A DNA stretch of 64,000 nucleotides, from assembly GCF_003112555.1 (NCBI RefSeq), contig NZ_BEWB01000006.1, forward strand, positions 310,001 to 374,000, given 5' to 3'. Positions 17,052 through 25,131 of the stretch are shown here, in pieces. The translations under genes were made by a program, and so were the position numbers. Source of the stretch: Streptomyces coelicoflavus. GTDB taxonomy: Bacteria > Actinomycetota > Actinomycetes > Streptomycetales > Streptomycetaceae. The notes under the pieces were generated by a model. The model made no database searches and was not told where the DNA came from. It saw nothing but the letters and a program-made list of their open reading frames with translations. Numbering within the stretch: position 1 is the stretch's first letter; each line of letters begins with the position of its first letter.

Positions 17052-18416
17052 ATGGTGGTCGTCTTCGTGCTGGTCGCGTTGCTGATGGTGGGCGTCCTCG
17101 TGACGGCCAACTGGTACATGTGGCGGCGCCTGTTCCGCGACACGACCAGCGCTCCGGGCCCCGTGCGCCGGATCGGCGCGGCGGTGATCGCCGGGGGCTG
17201 GCTGCTGGCCGTCGGCGCGCTGGTCGCCGAGCGCGCGGGCGCCCCGTTCTGGCTCCAGCGGGTCCTCGCCTGGCCGGGCTTCCTGTGGCTGGCCCTGTCG
17301 ATCTACCTGCTGCTCGCGGTCCTCGCGGGCGAGGTCGTCCGGCCGCTGCTGCGGTGGGTCCTGGAGCGCCGGGCTGCCGCGCGGCGGACGGTGGGCGCGG
17401 AGGCGTCGGCCGCCCCGGCCGAGGACCCGAAGCGCATACCGGCCGGCACGGCCCCGCCGATGACGCCCGAGACGCCCGAGGCGCCCGAGGTGCCCGGGAC
17501 GCCCGAGGTGCCCGGGACGCGTGAGGCGCCCGAGGCGCCCGGAGCGCCGGGCAGCGGTGCCGGCAGCACGTCACCGGGCCCCCTGGCCGTCCCCTCCCGC
17601 CGCCTGCTCGTCTCCCGCGTCGTCGCGGGTGCCGCCGCCGCGGCGGCCGTCGGCACGGTCGGCTACGGCACGTACGGCGTGCTGAGCGGCCCGAAGGTGA
17701 AGCGGGTCACCGTCCCGCTCGCCAAGCTCCCGCGCGCGGCGCACGGTTTCCGCATCGCCGTCGTCAGCGACATCCACCTGGGTCCGGTGCTCGGCCGGGG
17801 CTTCGCGCAGACGGTCGTCGACACCATCAACTCCACGCAGCCCGACCTGATCGCCGTCGTCGGCGACCTGGTCGACGGCAGCGTGAAGGACCTCGGCCCG
17901 GCCGCCGCCCCGCTGGCCCGGCTGAAGGCACGGCACGGCGCGTACTTCGTCACCGGCAACCACGAGTACTTCTCCGGCGCCGAGCAGTGGGTCGCCGAGG
18001 TGCGGCGGCTCGGGCTGCTCCCGCTGGAGAACGCCCGCACCGAGCTGCCCCACTTCGACCTGGCCGGCGTGAACGACATCGCGGGCGAGGACGAGGGCCA
18101 GGGCCCCGACTACGACAGGGCCCTCGGCGACCGGGACCGCTCCCGCGCCTGCGTGCTCCTCGCCCACCAGCCGGTGCAGATCCACGACGCCGTCGACCAC
18201 GGCGTCGACCTCCAGCTCTCCGGCCACACCCACGGCGGCCAGCTCTGGCCCGGCAACCTCGTCGCGGGCGCCGCCAATCCGACGCTGGCGGGCCTGGACC
18301 GCTACGGCGACACCCAGCTCTACGTCAGCCGCGGCGCGGGCGCCTGGGGCCCGCCTACGCGTGTGGGGGCGCCCTCGGACATCACGGTGATCGAGCTGGC
18401 GTCCCGTCAGGCCTGA
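17052..18416 (+). CDS. Membrane-anchored metallophosphoesterase
   Basis: A 454-residue protein with several N-terminal membrane spans (first at about 2-19, others around 40-95). A Pro/Glu/Val/Thr repeat linker (about 137-168, units like PE-x-PGT) and a further hydrophobic segment follow. The C-terminal calcineurin-like catalytic domain has the metal-ligand blocks SDIHLG, GDLVDG, GNHEYF and SGHTHGGQLWP. Domain order resembles YkuE/YaeI-type phosphodiesterases that act outside the membrane, some on UDP-sugar or lipid phosphates. GAGGGG lies upstream of the ATG. Its last ten bases overlap the convergent TetR gene. Confidence 0.88.
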   Translation: MVVVFVLVALLMVGVLVTANWYMWRRLFRDTTSAPGPVRRIGAAVIAGGWLLAVGALVAERAGAPFWLQRVLAWPGFLWLALSIYLLLAVLAGEVVRPLLRWVLERRAAARRTVGAEASAAPAEDPKRIPAGTAPPMTPETPEAPEVPGTPEVPGTREAPEAPGAPGSGAGSTSPGPLAVPSRRLLVSRVVAGAAAAAAVGTVGYGTYGVLSGPKVKRVTVPLAKLPRAAHGFRIAVVSDIHLGPVLGRGFAQTVVDTINSTQPDLIAVVGDLVDGSVKDLGPAAAPLARLKARHGAYFVTGNHEYFSGAEQWVAEVRRLGLLPLENARTELPHFDLAGVNDIAGEDEGQGPDYDRALGDRDRSRACVLLAHQPVQIHDAVDHGVDLQLSGHTHGGQLWPGNLVAGAANPTLAGLDRYGDTQLYVSRGAGAWGPPTRVGAPSDITVIELASRQA

Positions 18417-19162
18417 GTGCCGGAATCCCGCGTCGGCTTCTTCGCGGGGTCCGGCATCACCTTCGTCATGCCCGGCAGGAAGTCAGTGAACAGCTCGTGC
18501 ACCTCGCGCACCAGCGGGCGCAGCACCCGGAACCGGGCCAGCACGACGCCGCGCGCGGTGAGCCGGGCGCCGCGCTCGGCGAGGCGGTAGCTGCGCTCGC
18601 GGCCCTCGGTGCGGTCGAAGATCCAGTACAGGACGAGACCCATCTGGGCGAGCCACATCAGCTCGGGCAGGATGTCCCGCAGCTCCTCGGGCACCTTGGT
18701 CTTCGCCCCGGCGAGCACCGCGCGGTGGATGCCGATGGCCTCCACGCGCGCGTGCTCCGACTCCGGTGAGAAGGGACTGAGCGGGCTGTCCGGGTCGGCG
18801 GCGTTCTTGAAGAACTGCACCGCGAACTCGTGGTACGGCGTGGCGATGTCCAGCCAGACCTTCAGCACACCCGCCAGCCGGGCCTCCAGGTCGGTCTCCT
18901 CGGCCAGCACCTCGCGGACCGCCGCCCGGTGCTCGGCGGCGATCCGGTCGTAGAAGCCCTGGATCAGGTGTTCCTTGCCGGCGAAGTAGTAGTACGCGTT
19001 GCCGACGGAGACACCGGCCTCCTGGGCGATGGCCCGCATCGTGGTCCGGTCGTAGCCGCGTTCCTGGAACAGCCGCATGGCCGTCTCCAGGATCAGCGCG
19101 CGGGTCTGCTCGGACTTGCTGAGGTGGGCACCGTCGTCGGCGCCGTCGTGGGTCGCAGGCAC
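18407..19162 (-). CDS. TetR-family regulator, third gene of a self-controlled operon
   Basis: A 251-residue TetR protein. The helix-turn-helix is at about 22-65 (TTMRAIAQEAGVSVGNAYYYFAGKEHL), and a long ligand domain rich in aromatic residues follows. The GTG at 19162 lies 11 bases past the stop of the DCC gene, with no terminator between, so it is co-transcribed with the two upstream genes. Two near-identical 14-base palindromes sit in the promoter of that operon and are the likely operators, giving negative autoregulation. Similar TetR proteins in actinobacteria respond to fatty or acyl compounds; the ligand here is unknown. Confidence 0.85.
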   Translation of the reverse strand: MPATHDGADDGAHLSKSEQTRALILETAMRLFQERGYDRTTMRAIAQEAGVSVGNAYYYFAGKEHLIQGFYDRIAAEHRAAVREVLAEETDLEARLAGVLKVWLDIATPYHEFAVQFFKNAADPDSPLSPFSPESEHARVEAIGIHRAVLAGAKTKVPEELRDILPELMWLAQMGLVLYWIFDRTEGRERSYRLAERGARLTARGVVLARFRVLRPLVREVHELFTDFLPGMTKVMPDPAKKPTRDSGTQA

Positions 19163-19173
19163 GGGTCCAGAGC

Positions 19174-19662
19174 CTATCCAGTGGCGCAGGCGCCGTCGGC
19201 ACAGCCCGGCCCCGCGTAGATCCACCCGAGGCCCGGCTCGTACACCCAGCCGTCGGCCCGCCGGTACCCGTTGCCGCCCCACTGGCGCTGTCCGGCACGC
19301 CACTTGGCGGCGGCCAGGACGGCTCCCCGGGCCAGCAGGGCGCCCTTGGGCGTGCTGAGCCGGTGGGCGAGCCTGCGGTACCGGCGCAGCGCCCACAGGA
19401 CGACGACCCAGGCGGCGGCGCCCCGGTAGACCTGCCCGGCGTCGCCCACGGCGGTGACCTCGTCCAGGGTGGCCCCGTGGTCGAGCCCGGGGAAGCGCCT
19501 GCGCGCCTCCTCCGACGCGGCCGGGACCAGCTCCAGCGGCACCAGGCGGGGCTGGCGCAGCAGCCAGTCCCGTACATGCGTGCACAGGGCGCATTCGGCG
19601 TCGTAGAGGACGGTGAGCCGGCGCACGGGGGCGCCGGCCGTCGTCCCGGGAGCGGGAGCCAT
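19174..19662 (-). CDS. DUF393 / DCC-family thiol-disulfide oxidoreductase-like protein
   Basis: A 162-residue protein with the defining DCC motif YDAECALC (Cys-x-x-Cys-type D-x-x-C at about 20-27) in a thioredoxin-like fold. A conserved C-terminal segment with WVYEPGLGWIYAGPGC also appears. The family is named for this motif and is thought to be redox-active; no reaction is established. The ATG at 19662 is four bases downstream of the membrane-protein stop, so the pair is tightly coupled. Co-location with a small membrane protein and TetR suggests a membrane-linked redox or stress role. Confidence 0.82.
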   Translation of the reverse strand: MAPAPGTTAGAPVRRLTVLYDAECALCTHVRDWLLRQPRLVPLELVPAASEEARRRFPGLDHGATLDEVTAVGDAGQVYRGAAAWVVVLWALRRYRRLAHRLSTPKGALLARGAVLAAAKWRAGQRQWGGNGYRRADGWVYEPGLGWIYAGPGCADGACATG

Positions 19663-19666
19663 CGGC

Positions 19667-20074
19667 TCAGGCCCCGGCCGTCGGGGCCACCCAGCCCTGC
19701 GGCGGGACCGGGGGCAGCTGCTCGCGCTCCATCAGGCCGCGCCGCCGGATCTTGTTGAGCACGTACACGTTGCCCAGGTGCATCACGCCGAGCACCAGCA
19801 GCACCACGCCCAGCTTGGTCGAGAGCGCCTCGAAGATGCCCCGGGTGTCGGCGATGGTGTCGTCGCCGCTCAGGTAGAGGGCGACGAAGCCGAGGTTGAC
19901 CAGGTAGAAGCCGACCACCAGGAGGTGGTTGACGGCGTCGGCGAGCTTCTCGTTGCCGTGCAGGACGTCGGCGAGGAAGACCCGCCCGTTGCGGCTGAGC
20001 GTGCGGGCCACCCAGACGGTCAGACCGATGCTGACGACCAGGTAGATGACGTAGGCGATGACGGTGCGGTCCAT
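19667..20074 (-). CDS. Small integral membrane protein, first gene of the TetR operon
   Basis: A 135-residue protein with three hydrophobic segments (about 5-22, 42-63 and 79-103), a charged loop after the first and a Pro-rich tail. I do not recognise a named family. ATG 20074 has AAGGGG at the right distance; the open frame continues upstream through the operator, but no ribosome site supports a longer form. The promoter read leftward has -35 TTGAAC (20141-20146) and -10 TACAGT (20118-20123) with a 17-base spacer. Confidence 0.78.
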   Translation of the reverse strand: MDRTVIAYVIYLVVSIGLTVWVARTLSRNGRVFLADVLHGNEKLADAVNHLLVVGFYLVNLGFVALYLSGDDTIADTRGIFEALSTKLGVVLLVLGVMHLGNVYVLNKIRRRGLMEREQLPPVPPQGWVAPTAGA

Positions 20075-20087
20075 GCCCCACCCCTTC

Positions 20088-20101
20088 TTGAACGCGTTCA
20101 A
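20088..20101. promoter_or_regulatory. TetR operator 1 (perfect palindrome)
   Basis: TTGAACGCGTTCAA is a perfect 14-base palindrome lying between the predicted transcription start and the first gene of the leftward operon. It is nearly identical to the second site 45 bases away. Binding here would block transcript elongation from the operon promoter. Confidence 0.75.
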
Positions 20102-20117
20102 AACGCTGACAGGAGTG

Positions 20118-20146
20118 ACTGTAGACCTGTTTTTGAACACGTTCAA
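20118..20146 (-). promoter_or_regulatory. Promoter of the membrane protein-DCC-TetR operon, overlapped by operator 2
   Basis: Read leftward, -35 TTGAAC (20141-20146) and -10 TACAGT (20118-20123) are separated by exactly 17 bases, a good match to the vegetative sigma consensus. The palindrome TTGAACACGTTCAA (20133-20146) covers the -35 element. It differs by one base from operator 1, so a TetR dimer here would exclude RNA polymerase. A further half-site GTTCAA occurs at 20156-20161. Confidence 0.7.
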
Positions 20147-20159
20147 GCGAGAGTTGCGT

Positions 20160-20570
20160 TCAAGGGCGACGGCCCAGCTCCGGGCGCTTGGAGTAGTCGG
20201 TGAGGCCGATGACGTTGCCCCACGGGTCGGCGAACTCGACGGTCCAGCCGGTGGCCACGGGGAACGGCTCGTCCAGCGGCGGCACCCCCGCCTCGCGCAG
20301 CGACCGGGCGGCCACGCGGGCGTCGGTCACCTCCAGCCACACCCGCGCGGAGGGCCACATCGGCGGCTGCCGGCCGAACTCCTCCTCCACCCGCAGCAGC
20401 AGCCCCGGCGTCTCCACGCCCACCTTCAGCAGCGCGATCCCGGCCTCGTCGAGCCGGTAGGCGACCGGGAAACCGGCCCGCTCGTAGAACCCGACGGCCT
20501 CACCGAGGTCCCCGACGGGCAGCAGCACGTTGTCGAACCCGAGCAGTTCGTACGACTCGTCATCTGACAT
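20160..20570 (-). CDS. VOC-family (glyoxalase/bleomycin-resistance fold) protein
   Basis: A 136-residue single-domain VOC protein with paired beta-alpha-beta modules. FDNVLLPVGDLGEAVGFYERAGF opens the first and ARVWLEVTDARVAARSLREAG the second, with the typical FADPWGNVIGL near the C-terminus. VOC proteins may be glyoxalases, dioxygenases, epimerases or drug-binding proteins; the metal-ligand pattern here is not enough to choose. The ATG at 20570 starts a leftward gene whose stop lies just upstream of the TetR-operon promoter, so read-through is possible. Confidence 0.82.
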   Translation of the reverse strand: MSDDESYELLGFDNVLLPVGDLGEAVGFYERAGFPVAYRLDEAGIALLKVGVETPGLLLRVEEEFGRQPPMWPSARVWLEVTDARVAARSLREAGVPPLDEPFPVATGWTVEFADPWGNVIGLTDYSKRPELGRRP

Positions 20571-20655
20571 GCCGTCAGGCTAGGACGATCGTCGCCCGGA
20601 ACGGCTGATTGCCGGTCCGACCCCGCGGCCGGCTTACGCCGTCCGGCCGCAGGAA

Positions 20656-20698
20656 CGCCGCAGGGCCCCGTCTCCAGCGGAAACGGGGCCCTGCGGCG
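20656..20698. terminator. Strong terminator downstream of sdhB
   Basis: CGCCGCAGGGCCCCGT and its exact complement form a 16-bp stem with an 11-base loop, 20 bases past the sdhB stop. It would end the leftward sdhCDAB transcript before the VOC gene. Confidence 0.85.
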
Positions 20699-20717
20699 GC
20701 CTACGGCCGTGCGGACG

Positions 20718-21491
20718 TCAGAAGCGGCGCGTGATCAGCGCTCGCTTCACCTCCGCGATGGCCTTGGTGACCTCGATGCCGCGCGGGCAGGCGTCCGTGC
20801 AGTTGAAGGTCGTGCGGCAGCGCCAGACGCCGTCGCGGTCGTTCAGGATCTCCAGCCGCTGCTCGCCGGCCTCGTCGCGCGAGTCGAAGATGAAGCGGTG
20901 GGCGTTGACGATCGCGGCCGGGCCGAAGTACTGGCCGTCGTTCCAGAACACCGGGCACGAGGACGTGCAGGCGGCGCACAGGATGCACTTGGTCGTGTCG
21001 TCGAAGCGCTCGCGGTCCTCGGCGGTCTGGAGGCGCTCACGCGTCGGCTCGTTGGTGTCCTTCGTGATCAGGAAGGGCATCACGTCCCGGTACGCCTGGA
21101 AGAACGGCTCCATGTCGACGACCAGGTCCTTGAGGACCGTCAGGCCCTTGATGGGCTCGACCGTGATCGGCTTCTCGGGGCTGAGGTCCTTGATCAGCGT
21201 CTTGCAGGCGAGGCGGTTCTTGCCGTTGATCCGCATGGCGTCCGAGCCGCAGATGCCGTGCGCGCAGGAACGGCGGAAGGTCAGGCTTCCGTCCAGGTCC
21301 CACTTGATCTTGTGCAGCGCGTCGAGGACACGCTCCTTCGGGTCGATCTCCAGCTGGAAGTCTTCCCAGGTCGCCTCGGCCGCGACCTCCGGGTTGAACC
21401 GCCGGACGCGGAAGGTGACCGTGATGTACGGGGAGTCGGCGAACCCGGGCTCGGGGGCCGAGCCGTTCTTCTCCATGACAGGGGTAGCCAT
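20718..21491 (-). CDS. sdhB: Succinate dehydrogenase iron-sulfur subunit
   Basis: Complex II electron-transfer subunit, 257 residues, peripheral on the inner face of the membrane. The plant-type 2Fe-2S ligands are in RRSCAHGICGSDAM (about 73-86) plus the later C of RLACKTL. The 4Fe-4S and 3Fe-4S ligands are in CILCAACTSSCP (about 160-171) and CRTTFNCTDACP (about 217-228). The ATG overlaps the sdhA stop (TGATG). A strong hairpin follows the stop, so this is the last gene of the operon. Confidence 0.97.
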   Translation of the reverse strand: MATPVMEKNGSAPEPGFADSPYITVTFRVRRFNPEVAAEATWEDFQLEIDPKERVLDALHKIKWDLDGSLTFRRSCAHGICGSDAMRINGKNRLACKTLIKDLSPEKPITVEPIKGLTVLKDLVVDMEPFFQAYRDVMPFLITKDTNEPTRERLQTAEDRERFDDTTKCILCAACTSSCPVFWNDGQYFGPAAIVNAHRFIFDSRDEAGEQRLEILNDRDGVWRCRTTFNCTDACPRGIEVTKAIAEVKRALITRRF

Positions 21492-23245
21492 CAGTACTTA
21501 CGCTCCATCGGCTGGTAGCGGGTCTGGACGACCGGCTTGTAGTCGAGCCGGATGGACTCGGCGCCGTCGTCGCCCACCTCGCGGTACGCCATGGTGTGGC
21601 GCATGAAGTTGACGTCGTCGCGGTTGGGGAAGTCCTCGCGGTAGTGACCGCCGCGCGACTCCTTGCGGGCGAGGGCGGACACCGCCATCACCTCGGCCAG
21701 GTCCAGCAGGTTGCCCAGCTCGACGGCCTCCAGCAGGTCGGTGTTGAAACGCCGGCCCTTGTCCTGGATCGACACGTTCTTGTAGCGGGCGCGCAGCTCG
21801 GCGATCTTCTCGACGGCCGTCTTGATCGTCTGCTCGGTGCGGAACACCATGACGTTGGCGTCCATGCACTCCTGCAGCTCGCGGCGGATCGCCGCCACCC
21901 GCTCGGTGCCGGTGGACGAGCGCAGCCGCTCGATCTGCTCGACGACCAGGGACTCCGGGTCCTCGGGCAGCTCGACGAAGTCCGCCTTCTGGGCGTACTC
22001 CGCGGCGGCGATGCCCGCGCGGCGGCCGAAGACGTTGATGTCGAGCAGCGAGTTGGTGCCCAGGCGGTTGGCGCCGTGCACCGACACGCAGGCCACCTCG
22101 CCGGCCGCGTACAGGCCCGGCACGACGGTGGTGTTGTCCGCGAGGACCTCACCCTCGACGTTGGTCGGGATGCCGCCCATGGCGTAGTGCGCGGTCGGCT
22201 GGATCGGGATCGGGTCCGTGTAGGGCTCGATACCGAGGTAGGTCCGCGCGAACTCCGTGATGTCGGGCAGCTTGGCGTCCAGCTGCTCCGGCGGGAGGTG
22301 GGTGAGGTCCAGGTAGACGTGGTCGCCCTCGGGACCGCAGCCGCGGCCCTCGCGGATCTCCGTGTAGATGGAGCGCGAGACGACGTCGCGGGAGGCGAGG
22401 TCCTTCATGACCGGCGCGTACTTCTCCATGAAGCGCTCGCCGTCCTTGTTGCGGAGGATGCCGCCCTCACCGCGGGCGCCCTCCGTCAGCAGGATGCCCA
22501 TGCGCCAGATGCCGGTCGGGTGGAACTGGAAGAACTCCATGTCCTCCAGCGGCAGCCCGCGCCGGTACACGGCCGCCTGGCCGTCGCCGGTGAGCGTGTG
22601 CGCGTTGGAGGTCACCTTGAAGAACTTGCCGGTGCCGCCGGAGGCGTAGATCACGGACTTCGCCTGGAAGACGTGGATCTCGCCGGTCGCCAGCTCGTAG
22701 GCCACCACACCGGCGGACTTCTTGACGCCGTCGACCTCGGTGATCAGCTGGTCCAGGACGTAGAACTCGTTGAAGAACTCCACGCCCTCCTTGACACAGT
22801 TCTGATAGAGCGTCTGGAGGATCATGTGACCGGTGCGGTCGGCCGCGTAGCAGGAGCGGCGGACCGGGGCCTCGCCGTGGTTGCGGCTGTGACCGCCGAA
22901 GCGGCGCTGGTCGATCGTCCCGTTGGGCGTCCGGTTGAACGGCAGGCCCATCTTCTCCAGGTCGAGGACCGAGTCGATGGCCTCCTTCGCCAGGATCTCG
23001 GCGGCGTCCTGGTCGACCAGGTAGTCACCGCCCTTGACCGTGTCGAAGGTGTGCCACTCCCAGTTGTCCTCCTCCACGTTGGCCAGCGCGGCGGCCATGC
23101 CGCCCTGCGCGGCGCCCGTGTGGGAGCGGGTGGGGTAGAGCTTCGTCAGCACGGCGGTGCGGCTGCGCTTGGTCGACTCGATGGCCGCGCGCATGCCGGC
23201 GCCACCGGCGCCGACGATGACGGTGTCGTACTTGTGTACCTTCAT
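21491..23245 (-). CDS. sdhA: Succinate dehydrogenase flavoprotein subunit
   Basis: Catalytic FAD subunit oxidising succinate to fumarate; 584 residues, typical length. The dinucleotide fold is at VIVGAGGAGMRAAIE (about 10-24). The FAD-linking/active-site region is RSHTGAAQGGMAAAL (about 40-54), and GGHSRNHGEAPVRRSCYAADRTGH and the substrate-capping segment QPTAHYAMGGIPTN are present. ATG 23245 lies 20 bases downstream of sdhD. The gene order C-D-A-B is usual for actinobacterial complex II. Confidence 0.97.
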   Translation of the reverse strand: MKVHKYDTVIVGAGGAGMRAAIESTKRSRTAVLTKLYPTRSHTGAAQGGMAAALANVEEDNWEWHTFDTVKGGDYLVDQDAAEILAKEAIDSVLDLEKMGLPFNRTPNGTIDQRRFGGHSRNHGEAPVRRSCYAADRTGHMILQTLYQNCVKEGVEFFNEFYVLDQLITEVDGVKKSAGVVAYELATGEIHVFQAKSVIYASGGTGKFFKVTSNAHTLTGDGQAAVYRRGLPLEDMEFFQFHPTGIWRMGILLTEGARGEGGILRNKDGERFMEKYAPVMKDLASRDVVSRSIYTEIREGRGCGPEGDHVYLDLTHLPPEQLDAKLPDITEFARTYLGIEPYTDPIPIQPTAHYAMGGIPTNVEGEVLADNTTVVPGLYAAGEVACVSVHGANRLGTNSLLDINVFGRRAGIAAAEYAQKADFVELPEDPESLVVEQIERLRSSTGTERVAAIRRELQECMDANVMVFRTEQTIKTAVEKIAELRARYKNVSIQDKGRRFNTDLLEAVELGNLLDLAEVMAVSALARKESRGGHYREDFPNRDDVNFMRHTMAYREVGDDGAESIRLDYKPVVQTRYQPMERKY

Positions 23246-23264
23246 GATTTTCGCAGCCCCGTGC

Positions 23265-23747
23265 CTAGCGGATGTTCGGGTCGAAGGTGAAGATCACCAG
23301 CGTGCCCAGCAGGATGGTGAACACCGTGGCGGTGTAGAGCAGGCCCTTGAGCCACAGACGCGTGTTGGGGCGCTCCGCGTAGTCGTTGATGACCGTGCGC
23401 AGGCCGTTCGCGCCGTGCAGCATCGCGAGCCAGAGCATCAGGAGGTCCCAGACCTGCCAGAACGGCGAGGCCCAGCGGCCCGCCACGAAGGCGAAGCCGA
23501 TCTTCGAGACGCCGCCGTCGAGCACCAGCTGGATCAGCAGGTGGCCGAGGACGAGCACGACCAGCACGACGCCGGACAGGCGCATGAACAGCCAGGCGAC
23601 CATCTCGAAGTTGCCCCGGGTGGACTTCGGGGTCTTCTTCGTGCGGGCGCGGGGCGCCTCGATGAGCGGCGCCGGGTTGTCGGCCGAGTACAGGGAGGCG
23701 CCCTCGACGGGGCCGATCCCGGAAGCGGGGGATTCAGTCGTGGACAT
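23265..23747 (-). CDS. sdhD: Succinate dehydrogenase hydrophobic membrane anchor subunit
   Basis: A 160-residue anchor subunit with three membrane spans (about 50-73, 96-115 and 132-153) after a hydrophilic N-terminus of about 45 residues. The likely haem/quinone histidines are in VLGHLLIQ and LAMLHGANGLR. It would hold SdhAB at the membrane and bind menaquinone with SdhC. Start at ATG 23747, five bases after the sdhC stop. Confidence 0.93.
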   Translation of the reverse strand: MSTTESPASGIGPVEGASLYSADNPAPLIEAPRARTKKTPKSTRGNFEMVAWLFMRLSGVVLVVLVLGHLLIQLVLDGGVSKIGFAFVAGRWASPFWQVWDLLMLWLAMLHGANGLRTVINDYAERPNTRLWLKGLLYTATVFTILLGTLVIFTFDPNIR

Positions 23748-23752
23748 TGGCG

Positions 23753-24133
23753 TCAGCTCCCGAACAGTTCACGAGCGGCGTGGCCGAGGACGGGGTAAAT
23801 CGCCCCGAGCATCAGCACGACCCACAGGGCGACGACGGTCCAGAGCATCTGCTTCTGGTAGCGGGCGCCCTTGACCCAGAAGTCGACGGCGATGACACGC
23901 AGGCCGTTGAGCGCGTGGAAGAGGATGGCGGCGACGAGGCCGTACTCCAGCAGCGCGACGATCGGCGTCTTGTACGTGGCCACGACGGTGTCGTAGGCCT
24001 CGGGGGACACTCGCACGAGAGCGGTGTCCAGCACGTGAACGAACAGGAAGAAGAAGATGAGGACGCCGGTGACTCGGTGAGCCACCCAGGACCACATTCC
24101 TTCCCGGCCGCGGTACAGCGTTCCAGCCGGCAC
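23753..24133 (-). CDS. sdhC: Succinate dehydrogenase cytochrome b556 subunit
   Basis: A 126-residue anchor with three spans. It shows the SdhC signature HRVTGVLIFFFLFVHVLDTAL (His ligand near residue 19 and a second in VHVLD) and the RVIAVDFW segment. The GTG start at 24133 has GGAGGAAA eight bases upstream; the frame continues further but lacks another ribosome site. It is the first gene of sdhCDAB. A possible leftward promoter lies about 24240-24300 (TTGATC, then TAAGCA 18 bases on), weakly supported. Confidence 0.93.
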   Translation of the reverse strand: MPAGTLYRGREGMWSWVAHRVTGVLIFFFLFVHVLDTALVRVSPEAYDTVVATYKTPIVALLEYGLVAAILFHALNGLRVIAVDFWVKGARYQKQMLWTVVALWVVLMLGAIYPVLGHAARELFGS

Positions 24134-24314
24134 GGAAATTTCCTCCGGGAGCGGGGATTGGGGCCGCGCCGGCTTTCCTTGTCGGTCGGGCCCGGCCGGG
24201 TACGGTCCACCGGCCCCCAGCATGGTAGCGACGTGTACCTGCGGTGCTTACAGGGGGCCTGCCGGTGTGATCAAAGTTGCACTCAAAGGAGCAGTGGGGC
24301 TGCCGCGGGGGCGG

Positions 24315-24974
24315 CTACTGGGGTGGGGGTTTGTCTTGAATGCCGGGTGCGAGCCGTCCGTGGCCGGTCGCGCCCCGCGGCGGAGCCGCTCGTGTCACAG
24401 CCCCGCGCCCCTCGAGGGTGCTGGTCAGCCGTGTTCTTGCCAGTTGGCGGAGTTCCTCTGCCGCTACCAGGCGTTCTTCGTCCGGGTCGTTGTTCAAACG
24501 TGACCGGATGGCCGCCAGGACGTGGTTCAGGGTCTCGTCCGGGGAGAGGCCGTCCAGGCAGATGACGAACACGTGTCCGAAGCGGGACTCGTAGGCCGCG
24601 TGGGCTGCGTTCAGGGCCGTGTGGGCCGCCGCGTAGGTGTCCTCGGGCAGGGCGGGCAGCGTCTCCGCCGCCAGGGCCTCGGTCAGGTCGTCCGGGGAGA
24701 GGTCGTAGGCCGCCTCGTCCGCTGCCGCCAGCAGGGCGGGGAGGTCCGGGTAGGGGCGGTGGGCGAGGAGGCGGTGGGCCCAGGCGTGGCTGTGCAGGCA
24801 GGCGAGGACGGTCCGGGCGGCCTCGTCGGCGGGGGCCGCGTTGAAGCGCTCCAGCGGGGTGGCCGTCGCCGGTGTGGCGCGTGTTTGCACCGGCACCGGT
24901 ATGGCCACTCGGCGGGGGAGGTCTGGGAGACGGTGCGCAGGCAGCGTGGGTCCTCGGGTCCTCGTGGGCTTCAC
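24315..24974 (-). CDS. 2-oxo-4-hydroxy-4-carboxy-5-ureidoimidazoline (OHCU) decarboxylase-like protein
   Basis: Helical protein of the OHCU decarboxylase family, which in purine breakdown converts OHCU to (S)-allantoin. The core (about 40-190) includes LERFNAAPADEAARTVLACLHS, a LS-P-D-D-L-type segment and FGHVFVICLDGLSPDETL, the last like the family's conserved phenylalanine-rich block. The start is uncertain: GTG 24974 gives 219 residues with no ribosome site, and GTGs about 25 residues further in are alternatives. The C-terminal 30 residues look like read-through tail. No uricase or other ureide gene is nearby, so the role may be regulatory or orphan. Confidence 0.65.
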   Translation of the reverse strand: MKPTRTRGPTLPAHRLPDLPRRVAIPVPVQTRATPATATPLERFNAAPADEAARTVLACLHSHAWAHRLLAHRPYPDLPALLAAADEAAYDLSPDDLTEALAAETLPALPEDTYAAAHTALNAAHAAYESRFGHVFVICLDGLSPDETLNHVLAAIRSRLNNDPDEERLVAAEELRQLARTRLTSTLEGRGAVTRAAPPRGATGHGRLAPGIQDKPPPQ

Positions 24975-25113
24975 GTGTGTGTCGGCAGGGGATTGTGCGA
25001 AAGATGTGGCGTCACGTTATCGAGTGACGGCAACACGTGTCCGTCCGATGCCCGAATTTCACCCGAACGGGAGAGTTTCAGAACATGTGGTGGACGCATG
25101 ACGGCAACGGCGG

Positions 25114-25131
25114 CCCTAGGTTGGCGCTGTG
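25114..25131 (+). promoter_or_regulatory. Leaderless-type -10 before the GH20 gene
   Basis: TAGGTT at about 25117-25122 ends six bases before the GTG start codon and fits the TANNNT box placed for transcription to begin at the start codon. No Shine-Dalgarno is present, which fits leaderless translation. Confidence 0.45.

Noticed and set aside
17461..17560. Short tandem repeats suggestive of an array
   Set aside because: They are in-frame Pro/Glu codon repeats of a linker in the phosphoesterase, with no spacer-repeat structure; not a CRISPR.
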